Assembly: GCA_964460655.1 (NCBI GenBank)
Contig: CAYWSH010000004.1
Span: 1 to 64,000 of the forward strand
Direction of reading: 5' to 3'
Source: CAVUAF01 sp964460655
GTDB lineage: Bacteria; Acidobacteriota; Terriglobia; Terriglobales; Acidobacteriaceae
Length of the DNA stretch: 64,000 nucleotides
The notes beneath the pieces were generated by a model. That model had not been told where the DNA came from, searched no databases, and worked only from the letters and a program-made list of their open reading frames with translations. Position 1 is the stretch's first letter. Each line of letters opens with the position of its first letter. Positions 49,953-58,561 of the stretch are shown here, in pieces. The translations under genes and the position numbers were made by a program.

Positions 49953-52649
49953 TTGGCTTTGACCGCAGGCGCTCGTCTCGGCCCCTACGAAATCCTCACC
50001 CTACTGGGCGCTGGTGGGATGGGCGAGGTCTATCGCGCGCAGGACACGCGACTGGGGCGCCCAGTCGCGATCAAAATCCTGAACGCGTCGCTGGCGGCAA
50101 CGCCGGAGCTGAAGGCGCGCTTCGAGCGCGAGGCACGCGCCATCTCGCATCTCAATCATCCGAGTATCTGCACGCTCTACGACGTGGGACATCAGGACGG
50201 CACTTACTTCCTGGTAATGGAGTTCCTGGAAGGCGAGACGCTGGCCGCGAGGCTGACGAAAGGGCCGCTCGCACTTGAGTCGCTGCTCAAGATCGGCTGC
50301 GAGATCGCCGAGGCGTTGGACAAGGCGCATCGCGCTGGGATCATCCATCGCGATCTGAAACCCGGCAACGTCATGCTGACGAAGTCGGGCGCGAAGCTGC
50401 TGGACTTTGGCCTGGCGAAGCCAGCGGGGATGGGGGCCGCAGCAGTATGCGGGTCAGCGCCACTGCTCTCGGCGGCGATGACGGCGACGAGTCCGCAGCA
50501 TTCGCCTCTAACGCAACAAGGCAGCATCGTCGGAACCATTCAGTACATGTCGCCCGAGCAATTGCAGGGCATGGAAGCCGACGCGCGCTCCGACATATTC
50601 GCACTGGGCGCTGTGCTGTATGAGACGGCAACCGGCAAGCGAGCGTTCCACGGCAAGTCCCAAATCAGCGTGGCTTCGGCGATCCTGGACCGCGACCCAG
50701 AGTCGATCAGTGCCGTGCAGCCGGCCACGCCAGCAATGCTCGATTACTGCGTGCGCACGTGCTTGGCGAAGAATCCGGACGATCGCTTCCAGACAGCGCA
50801 CGACGTCAAGCTGCAACTGAAGTGGGTGGCGCAAAGCGGAGCGCAGACAGGAGCGACGCCTGCGGCGGCGCCTGCGCGCGCGCGGCTCCTGCCATGGGCG
50901 TTGGCGACGATAGCGTTGATCGCGTCGCTCGGCGTGGGCATCGCGTACTGGAACCGGCCTGCTGCGGACGCGAATTCGTTACAGCTTGCGTTTGTGCCGC
51001 CTGCGAACCTCTCCTTCAACGATGCTGTCGCTGACCGAGTGGTGATTTCTCCGGACGGGCAAAAGCTGGCATTCACCGCGACCTCGTCCGACGGCAAGTG
51101 GCAGCTCTATGTTCGTCTGCTCGATTCGGGCGATGTCCAACTGCTTCCGGGCAGCGATGACCCGCTCGAACCGTTCTGGTCGCCGGACAGCAAGTCGGTT
51201 GCGTTCGGATCGCAAGGGAAACTGAAGCGGGTGGACCTGGCCGGCGGCGGCGCCCAGGTGCTGTGCGACGCCGCACGCACAACCGGCGGTTCATGGGGCA
51301 GCAAAGGCGTCATTGTGTTCGGTTCCGATTACGGCAGCATGCTCTACCAGGTACCAGCGAGCGGCGGGGAGCCGAAACTGGCTACTGCTCCAAAGGAAGG
51401 CGACCGTACCCAACTGGGTCCGTCATTTCTGCCGGATGGAAACCATTTCCTTTTTCGCGTCGGAGGAAATGTGGGCGACCGAGGTGTGTGGCTCGGTGCG
51501 CTCGACTCCCCCGCGACCAGGCAAATCCTGCCCGACATCACGCCGGCGGTCTATGCCGAGCCCGGGTATCTTCTGTTTCTGCGCAACCAGGCGCTGATGG
51601 CGCAGGCCTTTGATGCCGGCAGCTTCCAACTCAAGGGTGATGCGGTTCCCATCGTCGCGCATGGCACATTCAACGTGGGCGGCGGGACCGGCTACGGTGG
51701 CTATTCGGTCTCGCGCAACGGCATCCTGGTGCGGCAAGAGACATGGCACCGCGACGAACAACTGTTGTGGTTTGACCGCCAGGGCAAACAGATCGGCGCG
51801 GTCGGCGAGTTGTTCACAGCCGCTGGGCAGGAGCCGCACCTCTCTCCCGACGGCAAGCGACTGGTTCTCAGGCGCCGCACAGACGGCCAGCCCGGTATTT
51901 GGGTCACCGACCTCGCGCGCGGCACGTCCATCCGAGTTTCCCGGGGCGGGCAGCTGCCTTTTTGGACGGCGGATGGCAAGAACGTGATCTTCCAAGGAGG
52001 CAGGCAAGGCACCACGGGAAGCTTGCATCCAGGCATCGTGCGCTCCGCCGCGAACGGCGTAGGCGAGGCGGAACTGCTGACCGAAGGGGTCAAGTTTCCC
52101 TTTTCCTCTTCTCCGGACGGCCGCTTCATTCTCTTCCTGCTGCGCGGCGAGAAGACGCGTCTGGACATCTGGGCGCTGCCGACGTTCGGCGATAAGAAGG
52201 AGTATCCCCTGCTCAATTCGGTGTACGACGAGCGCGATCCGCAATTGTCGCGTGACGGCAAATGGCTAGCTTACACTTCGGATGAATCGGGCACATACGA
52301 GGTTTACGTGCAACCCTTCACGCCCGAGGGCAAATTGGGAAAAGACAAACGCCGCATTTCATCGCACTCCGGGCAGCAGCCGGAGTGGAATCCGAACGGC
52401 AAGGAACTGCTTTATCTGTCGGAAGACGGCCAGATGATGTCGGTCGCGGTGACCGGCAGCGGCGAGCAAGCTGAGTTCGGCGTGCCCAAGGCGCTCTTCA
52501 AAACGCGTATGCTGTCGCGCTTCAACATCTCGCACGAGTACGACATATCACCCGACGGACAGCGCTTCCTAATCGGAACGCTGGTGGGCGAGCCGAAATC
52601 GCCGCCACCGACCGTGATACTGAACTGGATGGCGGGGATGAAGAAGTAG
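49953..52649 (+). CDS. Ser/Thr protein kinase with PD40 propeller
   Basis: 898 residues. The likely start is TTG at 49953 with AGGTGA just upstream, since the kinase begins at once (ALTAGARLGPYEILTLLGAG). Kinase motifs: GAGGMGEVYRA, VAIK, HRDLKPGNVML, DFGLAKP and MSPEQLQG. A transmembrane helix lies near 310-330 (WALATIALIASLGVGIAYW). The extracytoplasmic part is a PD40/WD40-like propeller (SPDGQKLAFTATS, WSPDSKSVAFGS, LSRDGKWLAYTSDESG). It should phosphorylate cytoplasmic proteins in response to an external signal. It lies inside the segment bounded by tRNA-Leu repeats. Confidence 0.93.
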   Translation: MALTAGARLGPYEILTLLGAGGMGEVYRAQDTRLGRPVAIKILNASLAATPELKARFEREARAISHLNHPSICTLYDVGHQDGTYFLVMEFLEGETLAARLTKGPLALESLLKIGCEIAEALDKAHRAGIIHRDLKPGNVMLTKSGAKLLDFGLAKPAGMGAAAVCGSAPLLSAAMTATSPQHSPLTQQGSIVGTIQYMSPEQLQGMEADARSDIFALGAVLYETATGKRAFHGKSQISVASAILDRDPESISAVQPATPAMLDYCVRTCLAKNPDDRFQTAHDVKLQLKWVAQSGAQTGATPAAAPARARLLPWALATIALIASLGVGIAYWNRPAADANSLQLAFVPPANLSFNDAVADRVVISPDGQKLAFTATSSDGKWQLYVRLLDSGDVQLLPGSDDPLEPFWSPDSKSVAFGSQGKLKRVDLAGGGAQVLCDAARTTGGSWGSKGVIVFGSDYGSMLYQVPASGGEPKLATAPKEGDRTQLGPSFLPDGNHFLFRVGGNVGDRGVWLGALDSPATRQILPDITPAVYAEPGYLLFLRNQALMAQAFDAGSFQLKGDAVPIVAHGTFNVGGGTGYGGYSVSRNGILVRQETWHRDEQLLWFDRQGKQIGAVGELFTAAGQEPHLSPDGKRLVLRRRTDGQPGIWVTDLARGTSIRVSRGGQLPFWTADGKNVIFQGGRQGTTGSLHPGIVRSAANGVGEAELLTEGVKFPFSSSPDGRFILFLLRGEKTRLDIWALPTFGDKKEYPLLNSVYDERDPQLSRDGKWLAYTSDESGTYEVYVQPFTPEGKLGKDKRRISSHSGQQPEWNPNGKELLYLSEDGQMMSVAVTGSGEQAEFGVPKALFKTRMLSRFNISHEYDISPDGQRFLIGTLVGEPKSPPPTVILNWMAGMKK

Positions 52650-53162
52650 ACTGCGCCCTGCCTCCCAACGAACGTGGTTCGCCTCGACAACGAGAGGCTC
52701 GGAACGACGACTGCCTCGGATGACGAGCGATAACAGCGCTTACCGTACGTGTGCGCTTTTTGTTCGCCTACGAAAAGCAAAACGCCGCCCGAATTGGCGT
52801 GTGTATTACGTGTGTCGAAGCCGCAATTTCCGCGTTTTCGGCGAGCAATGGCCACAATTGGTTTGTGTTGAAGGGCCTGCGGCCGGCTCGTTGAACGACG
52901 TTGAAATTGTGTGGCTTCGGATTGCTCTGAGTATCTACACTTTCGTCTACACTCCGATGGCGTCCTTTATGTTGGGAATGTCCTCCGGGCCAGTGCGACA
53001 AGAGATTTGCTGTCTGCGTAGAGGCGCGTCCCTATTGTCTGGAAGAAAGCGCTAGCTGCACGTCGGTGAGAATTGAACGACGGCAGCGCCGACCTGAAGG
53101 TGTCAAGTCGCTACAATCAGGCGCATCCTTCGGCTCTTCGGAACGCTTCCAGGAGTTTGAAA
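52650..53162. other. Intergenic region, 513 bases, with diverged repeat end
   Basis: I see no supported gene here. At 52799-52843 is a 45-base sequence that matches 54561-54605 at 40 positions. A weaker similarity continues for about 35 bases (AATTGGTTTGTG versus AATTGTTTGTTT). It may be the eroded end of an older insertion at the same tRNA. A weak open frame at 52720-53055 on the + strand has no recognisable features. Confidence 0.5.
52799..52843 (+). repeat. 45-bp island repeat, copy 1
   Basis: Begins GTGTGTATTACGTGTGT and ends GTTTTCGGCG. 40 of 45 bases match 54561-54605 in the same orientation. Confidence 0.7.
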
Positions 53163-54359
53163 ATGAGACGATATTCATGTTCCTTGCTTGTCATGATCGC
53201 GCTCTTTCCGTCCGCGGGACTCGCCTTCCAGCCAGGAACGGAAAGTCCCTACAGGGTCCTGAAGACCGCGCGCGTCGGCGGCGAAGGTGGCACTGACTAC
53301 ATCTTCGCGGAGCCGATCGGCCGGCGGCTGTACATCACGCGCGGCGCCACGCAGGCACAGGCCGCGACCGAGACTCGGCCGGCCGTGGCGGCCTTCGAAA
53401 AACGGTTGACGATCTTCGATCTCGACACACTTGAACCTGCGGGTGTCATTCCGGGTGTGGGTGGCAACGGCGCGACGGTGTGCCCGAAGACGGGCCATGG
53501 TTTCACCAGCGACCATCCCCGACCGTCGATGTTCGACGTCAAGACCCTGACAATGATCAAGACGATCGAAGTGCCGGTCGGATTCAGCGCGGACGGCATC
53601 TACTGCGACACGTCCAGCAATCGCGTGTACATCGGCAGTCACCCCACGAAGAGCCTGCTGGTGGTCGATGGCAAGGACGGGACCGTGCTCGGACACATCG
53701 ACCTGGGCGGGACGCCGGAGCAAACGGTCGGCGACGGCAAGGGCACTATCTACCAGGTTCTCCAGGATCGGCCGGGGAGTGTCGCGGTGGTCGACGCCAA
53801 GACGATGAAGGTCACCAAGACGTATCCGTTCGGCGACAACGGCGGGTGCAATGGGCTCGCGATCGACGTGAAGAATCACATTCTGTTCGCCGCCTGCAAC
53901 GCCGTCGGCCCGGCGCCGCCGCGCGGAACGCCTGGACAGCCCGCACTGGCTCCGCCGCCGCCCGATACCAATGCGAAGCCGCCGCAGACGCTTGTCATCC
54001 TGCGTGCCAAGGACGGGACGGTCCTCCAGCGGCTGCCGCTGGCAGGCAGTTCCGACGGCGCAGCGTTCAACCCGGCAACGAGGGAAGCGTTCAGCACGCA
54101 AGGCAACGGCACGATGACCATCGTCAAAGAGAAGAGTGCGACGAGTTTCGAGGTCGAAGAGAACCTGAAGACCTGGTCTGGGAACGGCGCTCGCACGATC
54201 GCGTTCGACCCTAAGACCGGCCATCTATTCGCGATGGCATCGGAGATCGGGCCTCCACCGCCGCCGCCACCCGCTGGGGCTGCGCCACCGGTCGGCGGCC
54301 GTGGCGGCCGAGGTGCCTCGATTCCCGGCTCCTTCACGATCATCATGGTTGGCAAATGA
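53163..54359 (+). CDS. Exported YVTN-type beta-propeller protein
   Basis: 398 residues from the ATG at 53163, with AGGAG seven bases upstream. The signal peptide is SCSLLVMIALFPSAGLAF. The body has seven-blade-like YVTN repeats (KTARVGGEGGTDYIFAEP, GFSADGIYCDTSSNRVYIGS, KSLLVVDGKDGTVLGHIDLG, DGAAFNPATREAFSTQGNG). There are two proline-rich loops and a Gly/Arg stretch near the end (VGGRGGRGAS). Such proteins are periplasmic or secreted binding scaffolds; no enzyme motif is seen. It lies inside the tRNA-repeat-bounded segment. Confidence 0.88.
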   Translation: MRRYSCSLLVMIALFPSAGLAFQPGTESPYRVLKTARVGGEGGTDYIFAEPIGRRLYITRGATQAQAATETRPAVAAFEKRLTIFDLDTLEPAGVIPGVGGNGATVCPKTGHGFTSDHPRPSMFDVKTLTMIKTIEVPVGFSADGIYCDTSSNRVYIGSHPTKSLLVVDGKDGTVLGHIDLGGTPEQTVGDGKGTIYQVLQDRPGSVAVVDAKTMKVTKTYPFGDNGGCNGLAIDVKNHILFAACNAVGPAPPRGTPGQPALAPPPPDTNAKPPQTLVILRAKDGTVLQRLPLAGSSDGAAFNPATREAFSTQGNGTMTIVKEKSATSFEVEENLKTWSGNGARTIAFDPKTGHLFAMASEIGPPPPPPPAGAAPPVGGRGGRGASIPGSFTIIMVGK

Positions 54360-54560
54360 TCGAACCATGTGTTGGTTGCGTTACTTCCGGCAGCCATCAC
54401 CGAGAGTCGTGATCCTGCAAGCGAAGAACGGCATGTCTCCCTTGCTGCGATTCGCCGATGGACGGCCGGCAATCCGTGTCGAACGATTCGTCGTTACTCA
54501 CGACCGCCATGGGCGGATCGTGTATCACGCCTAGCGCTCTCGAGAGTGCAAGAAATCCGT

Positions 54561-54605
54561 GTGTGTATTACGTGTGTGGAAACCGCAATTCCCGAGTTTT
54601 TGGCG
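54561..54605 (+). repeat. 45-bp island repeat, copy 2
   Basis: Begins GTGTGTATTACGTGTGT and ends GTTTTTGGCG. It lies 54 bases before the attachment-like 23-mer. Confidence 0.7.
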
Positions 54606-54659
54606 TATAGTGCGTCCTTAAAAACCAGCAAATTGTTTGTTTTCAGAAGGGGTGGGCAA

Positions 54660-54682
54660 TTCGATTCCCCCTCCCGGCACCA
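54660..54682 (+). repeat. Putative attachment site, distal copy
   Basis: Exact 23-base copy of the tRNA-Leu 3' end, including CCA, without the rest of a tRNA. It is followed after 4 bases by the AGGAG of the acyl-CoA-synthetase gene. Confidence 0.7.
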
Positions 54683-54699
54683 ACCGTCAGGAGATAGTC

Positions 54700-56241
54700 G
54701 TGCTTCCTTCTGACCTCGGCTATCTCTTCGAGGCTTCCGTCGCCCTGCAACCGGCTCAGCCCGATGTGATCCAGGGAAACGCCGTCGTTTCATTCGAGCA
54801 ACTGGACGCAAGGTGCAATCAAGTTGCGAACGCGCTGTGTGGACTCGGCGTCAGCATTGGCGACCGAGTCGCGATCATGTGTGGCAATGATTACCGCTTC
54901 CTCGAGATGGTCTTCGGGACCATTCGTCTGGGCGCGGTGCCCGTGCTCATCAATATCCGAATGGGAGATGACGCGGTAAGTCACATCGTCGCCGATTCCG
55001 ATAGCGTGGTCATCATGGCCAATGCCGATCTTGCGACGCGTGCTTTGGCAGTGTCACGCCGTACACCAAACATAAAACATCTGATCTGCGTCGGAGGGGC
55101 GGGCGGCGCCGCCATCGACTACGAGTCGCTAATGGAAGCCCAGGTGCCTTCGTTCCCAAGGCGTACCGTTTCGCCAGACGATATCTGCCTGCAGCCTTAC
55201 ACTTCAGGGTCAACGGGCAGACCGAAGGGCGTCTTGTTGTCGCACCGCAGCCAGATCTGGAATGCCGACACCATGCGGAAGGTCAGTATGGTGGACCACC
55301 GCGACCGTGCGTTGGTTGCTGTTCCGCTCTTCCACAAGAATGCGATGGTGGCGGCAGTGAAACCTTTCTTGCTGGCCGGGGGGACGCTCGTCATTCTTCC
55401 CGAATTTGATGCCGGCAAGGTGGTCGCGGCCATTGAGCAGTCTCAGATCACCTATATCACCGGCACGCCCGCCATGTACAAGTTGGTTCTGCAGCATTAC
55501 CGCGATAGTCCGCATCATGACGTCAGCTCACTGCGATTTGCGCTCTGCGGTTCGGCCGTGGTGTCCGAATCGTTGCTTTTGGAATTCCAGAGTGTCTTTC
55601 GCTGTCCCCTGGTTGAGATCTACGGCCTGACGGAGGGCGGCGTGCCGGTCGCCAATACGCGCGGTGGGTTCGCCAAGCGTGGCAGCTGTGGCCGCCTGGT
55701 GCCCGGTTCAGAGGTCAGGATCGTCGCCGATGATGGGGTAGTGGAGCTCGGCCCCGATCAGATCGGCGAGCTAGTGATAAGGAATCCCGCTCTGGCAAGC
55801 GGCTATTGGAAACGCCCGGCCGAAGCGGCGCAGAGATTCAAGGATGGGTGGCTGTTCACTGGCGACCTGATGAAGCAGGACCACGACGGGTTCCATTACT
55901 TTGTGGGACGCAAAGATGACATGATCAATGTCTCCGGTGAGAAGGTATACCCAAAGGAAGTTGAGGAAGTCCTCTCCACGCACCCCAACGTCAAGGACGT
56001 TGTCGTAGTCCCCGCAGCGCATCCTTTAAAGGGTCACGTCCCGGTCGCTTTTGTTGTCGAGCGCAGTAAAGGTGCATCCAGCGATGAAGACATCAAGAAT
56101 TTCTTTCTACAACGAGGAGCCCCGTACGCCCATCCGCGAAAAGTTCACTTCGTCGACAGCCTCCCTGTCGGGGGAACCGGCAAGGTCGATCGAGTAGCAC
56201 TGCAACGACTGGCCGACGACACGAGGGAGACGCCTGCATGA
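54700..56241 (+). CDS. AMP-forming acyl-CoA synthetase-like ligase
   Basis: 513 residues. The GTG at 54700 has AGGAG six bases upstream. The family motifs are intact: the P-loop YTSGSTGRPKGVLLSH, IYGLTEGG, the hinge GWLFTGDLMKQDHDG and the C-terminal GGTGKVDRVAL. It activates a carboxylic acid as an acyl-adenylate and normally transfers it to CoA. The substrate is unknown. Any native promoter upstream has been replaced by the right end of the putative island. The O-methyltransferase gene is convergent, 21 bases away. Confidence 0.9.
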   Translation: MLPSDLGYLFEASVALQPAQPDVIQGNAVVSFEQLDARCNQVANALCGLGVSIGDRVAIMCGNDYRFLEMVFGTIRLGAVPVLINIRMGDDAVSHIVADSDSVVIMANADLATRALAVSRRTPNIKHLICVGGAGGAAIDYESLMEAQVPSFPRRTVSPDDICLQPYTSGSTGRPKGVLLSHRSQIWNADTMRKVSMVDHRDRALVAVPLFHKNAMVAAVKPFLLAGGTLVILPEFDAGKVVAAIEQSQITYITGTPAMYKLVLQHYRDSPHHDVSSLRFALCGSAVVSESLLLEFQSVFRCPLVEIYGLTEGGVPVANTRGGFAKRGSCGRLVPGSEVRIVADDGVVELGPDQIGELVIRNPALASGYWKRPAEAAQRFKDGWLFTGDLMKQDHDGFHYFVGRKDDMINVSGEKVYPKEVEEVLSTHPNVKDVVVVPAAHPLKGHVPVAFVVERSKGASSDEDIKNFFLQRGAPYAHPRKVHFVDSLPVGGTGKVDRVALQRLADDTRETPA

Positions 56242-56262
56242 GCAGAGTGAAATCCACTTCCA

Positions 56263-57300
56263 TCAGTCCTTGACGGCTTCAACGATCGACGACGAACTCT
56301 CCATCGCGATGACACGCGACAGTCGGAACCCCGCGCTGCGCAGGAGTCCTGCAAACTCCGCCTTCGTCCGCTCCCGGCCGCGTGCCGTCATCACCAACAT
56401 TTGCAGGTCGAGCAGCTTGCCGTAGTGCGGTGCGTTTCCGGTGGGCACAACCGGGTCCACAACCAGCACCTTGCCCCGCGGCCCCAGCGCGCGGTGGCAC
56501 GCTTGCAGGATTCGAGTCGCAGAGGCGTCGTCCCAGTTGTGAAGGACATACCTCATGATGATCGCGTCGGCGCCGGCCGGAAGCTCCTTGAAGAAGTCGC
56601 CGCTTTCGATCCGCACTCTGCCCGCCAGGCCGGTGCGAGTGAACGTTGCAGCGGCACCAGCAGCAACATGCGGAAGTTCGAACAGTACACCACGCATCGT
56701 CTTGCGATGGCCCAGGATCGTGGCCAGTAGCAGACCGTGTCCGCCCGCGACATCCATCAGCGTCTCGATCCCTTTGAAGCCGTACGCGTCGGCTACGGCG
56801 CGGGCTTCCGTAGCGCTGGTCGATGTCATCGCAGCGTCAAAAACCACGGCGGCCTCGGGGTTCTGCGACAAGTGCTCGAAGACAGACGCGTTGAAGAGAT
56901 GATCGAACGCCGGCATACCCGTCTTTACGCTATAGCCGAGCTGCCCCCATGGTCGCCACGTGATGTCGTGGGCGGTAAAACGCGCGTATCCTGCGATGCT
57001 CTCAGGATGGTCGCTCCGAAGAAGCCGTCCCATCTGCGTAAGCTTGAACCGGCGGTCACCGGTTTCAGCAAACAGGCCTAAGCTCGCCAGTGCTCTCAGC
57101 AAGCGGTAGAGCCCGTCTTCTGAGACTCCGGCTTCACGGGCGATGTCCTTGCACGGCCGCGCACGTTTTCCGAGCCGGTCCGGAACCCCGATCTCCGCAA
57201 TTGTGCCGAGTGCCTGACTGATCCACTTCCCGATTACCATCTGAAAAAGGACTTGGTACGCACGCGACGCGGAAGCTCTCTTCACTCGGCTCTTGGCCAT
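56263..57300 (-). CDS. SAM-dependent O-methyltransferase, plant/ASMT type
   Basis: 345 residues. The ATG at 57298-57300 has AAGGAG four bases upstream. Residues 20-110 are the dimerisation winged-helix domain (ALGTIAEIGVPDRLGKRA, EDGLYRLLRALASLGLFAET). The methyltransferase core has the SAM loop LMDVAGGHGLLLATIL, VRIESGDFFKELPAG and the catalytic-region YVLHNWDDASATRILQACH. Members methylate hydroxyls of small aromatic or polyketide molecules. With the ligase and glycosyltransferases nearby it could belong to a small-metabolite pathway. Confidence 0.9.
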   Translation of the reverse strand: MAKSRVKRASASRAYQVLFQMVIGKWISQALGTIAEIGVPDRLGKRARPCKDIAREAGVSEDGLYRLLRALASLGLFAETGDRRFKLTQMGRLLRSDHPESIAGYARFTAHDITWRPWGQLGYSVKTGMPAFDHLFNASVFEHLSQNPEAAVVFDAAMTSTSATEARAVADAYGFKGIETLMDVAGGHGLLLATILGHRKTMRGVLFELPHVAAGAAATFTRTGLAGRVRIESGDFFKELPAGADAIIMRYVLHNWDDASATRILQACHRALGPRGKVLVVDPVVPTGNAPHYGKLLDLQMLVMTARGRERTKAEFAGLLRSAGFRLSRVIAMESSSSIVEAVKD

Positions 57301-57336
57301 AAGTCTCCTTACGAGCGGCCCGTATGCGATCGGCTG

Positions 57337-58536
57337 TCAAAGCTCTGCGCGTGCGCGAACCGGCTCCTTCCGGTGGATCAGGCTTCGATAGATCTCCAAC
57401 AAGCACTTCATGAACTGATCGGGCGAGAGCCGGCTCTCGTATTCCTGCCGCGCGTTCCGCCCCATCGCAGCCATCTGCTCCGGATGCTCCCACGCCCAGC
57501 GCGCCCGGCGAGCGAGATCGGAGGGATCGTTGGGTGCGAAGAAAATGCCGGTTCGGCCGTCGGTGACTCGGTCGCTCGCAACAGAGGTTGTCGGCGCCAG
57601 CACCGGCACGCCGCAGGCAAATGCTTCTGTCGCCACCACCCCGCACGTCTCGGCTTCGTCGACCGACGGCCAGATCAGGAAGCGCGCATTGCGGAAAAGA
57701 TCGTACTTCGACTCTAGCGTGCGCGTGGGGATGAGTTCGATGTGCCGGTTCGACGTTATCGCTGCACGGACGTCGATCTCCAGCGGTCCGAATCCGCGGA
57801 TCTTCAACGGGATGTCCAGCGTCTTCCACGCTTCGAGCAGCGTTCGGATGCCCTTCTCCGGCGCCAGCCATCCGGCATAGAGCGCGTAATCACCGGTTGC
57901 ACTTGGGTCGCGCTGCCCTGGGTCTGGCACGATCATCGGACAGCAATGGATCCGCTCTGTAGGAAAGCCAACGTCGACGAACCAGCGACGATAAAACTCG
58001 GCAGAGAGAATATACGCATCGACCTGCTCGCTCCACGTATGCAGCATCCGATGGGCGCCGATCATGCCGGCCACGACCGCGGTCTGCAGGCTCGATCCGT
58101 GATAGCAGCGGTGCAAGATCCCCGGCCAGGGGAACCGGCCACTACAGTCGTAACAGGCCTTGCCATCGCGGACAAACTCTCCCGGCGGGCAGATCACCCG
58201 CGCATTCTCGAGCTGCTGCACCACCGGCACGCCGGCTTCACGGCAGGCGAAGTAAGCGGACGGAGAGATAAGCGGAAAGGTATTCGAAAAATGAACGACG
58301 TCAGGTCTCGACTGCCGCAGGATCTGCGCAAATTCGCGCTTTGTGTCCCATGCCCATATCGCACGCAATGGCAGCGTCGCTTTACGCGCGAGGCTGCTGT
58401 TCGTGATCTCCTCGGCGTGCCGTACATACTCTGAGACATCGAGACCGCGGCTCCGCAGCAGGTTGCGCCGCGCTTCGAAGGCAGCGTCTTCGCCTCCGCG
58501 GCTACGGTAGTACTCGTGGACCAACAGAATATGCAT
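57337..58536 (-). CDS. GT4-family glycosyltransferase A
   Basis: 399 residues. The N-terminal Rossmann half has the acceptor region (MHILLVHEYYRSRGGEDAAF, DVVHFSNTFPLISPSAYFAC). The C-terminal half has the donor site (YALYAGWLAPEKGIRTLLEA, LIWPSVDEAETCGVVATEAF), with the EX7E-like motif expected of retaining GT4 enzymes. There is a Cys cluster in VICPPGEFVRDGKACYDCSG. It is clearly paralogous to the gene at 59754-60968. Substrates unknown; probably cell-surface glycan. Confidence 0.9.
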   Translation of the reverse strand: MHILLVHEYYRSRGGEDAAFEARRNLLRSRGLDVSEYVRHAEEITNSSLARKATLPLRAIWAWDTKREFAQILRQSRPDVVHFSNTFPLISPSAYFACREAGVPVVQQLENARVICPPGEFVRDGKACYDCSGRFPWPGILHRCYHGSSLQTAVVAGMIGAHRMLHTWSEQVDAYILSAEFYRRWFVDVGFPTERIHCCPMIVPDPGQRDPSATGDYALYAGWLAPEKGIRTLLEAWKTLDIPLKIRGFGPLEIDVRAAITSNRHIELIPTRTLESKYDLFRNARFLIWPSVDEAETCGVVATEAFACGVPVLAPTTSVASDRVTDGRTGIFFAPNDPSDLARRARWAWEHPEQMAAMGRNARQEYESRLSPDQFMKCLLEIYRSLIHRKEPVRARAEL

Positions 58537-58561
58537 GCGGGTGGACCGAAGTCTTCGAGTG

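Larger units (their letters stand above)
54360..54699. other. Intergenic region, 340 bases, right end of the putative island
   Basis: Contains the second 45-bp repeat (54561-54605) and the tRNA-derived 23-mer (54660-54682). A short frame at 54367-54534 (55 codons, MCWLRYFRQPSPRVVILQ at its start) could be a gene remnant, but I cannot support it. Confidence 0.5.

Noticed and set aside
52720..53055. 111-codon frame between the kinase and propeller genes
   Set aside because: It has no ribosome-binding site or family motif, and part of it is the 45-bp repeat.
54660..54682. Second tRNA-Leu gene
   Set aside because: Only the last 23 bases match; the acceptor 5' strand, D-arm and anticodon arm are missing, so it is an attachment-like fragment.
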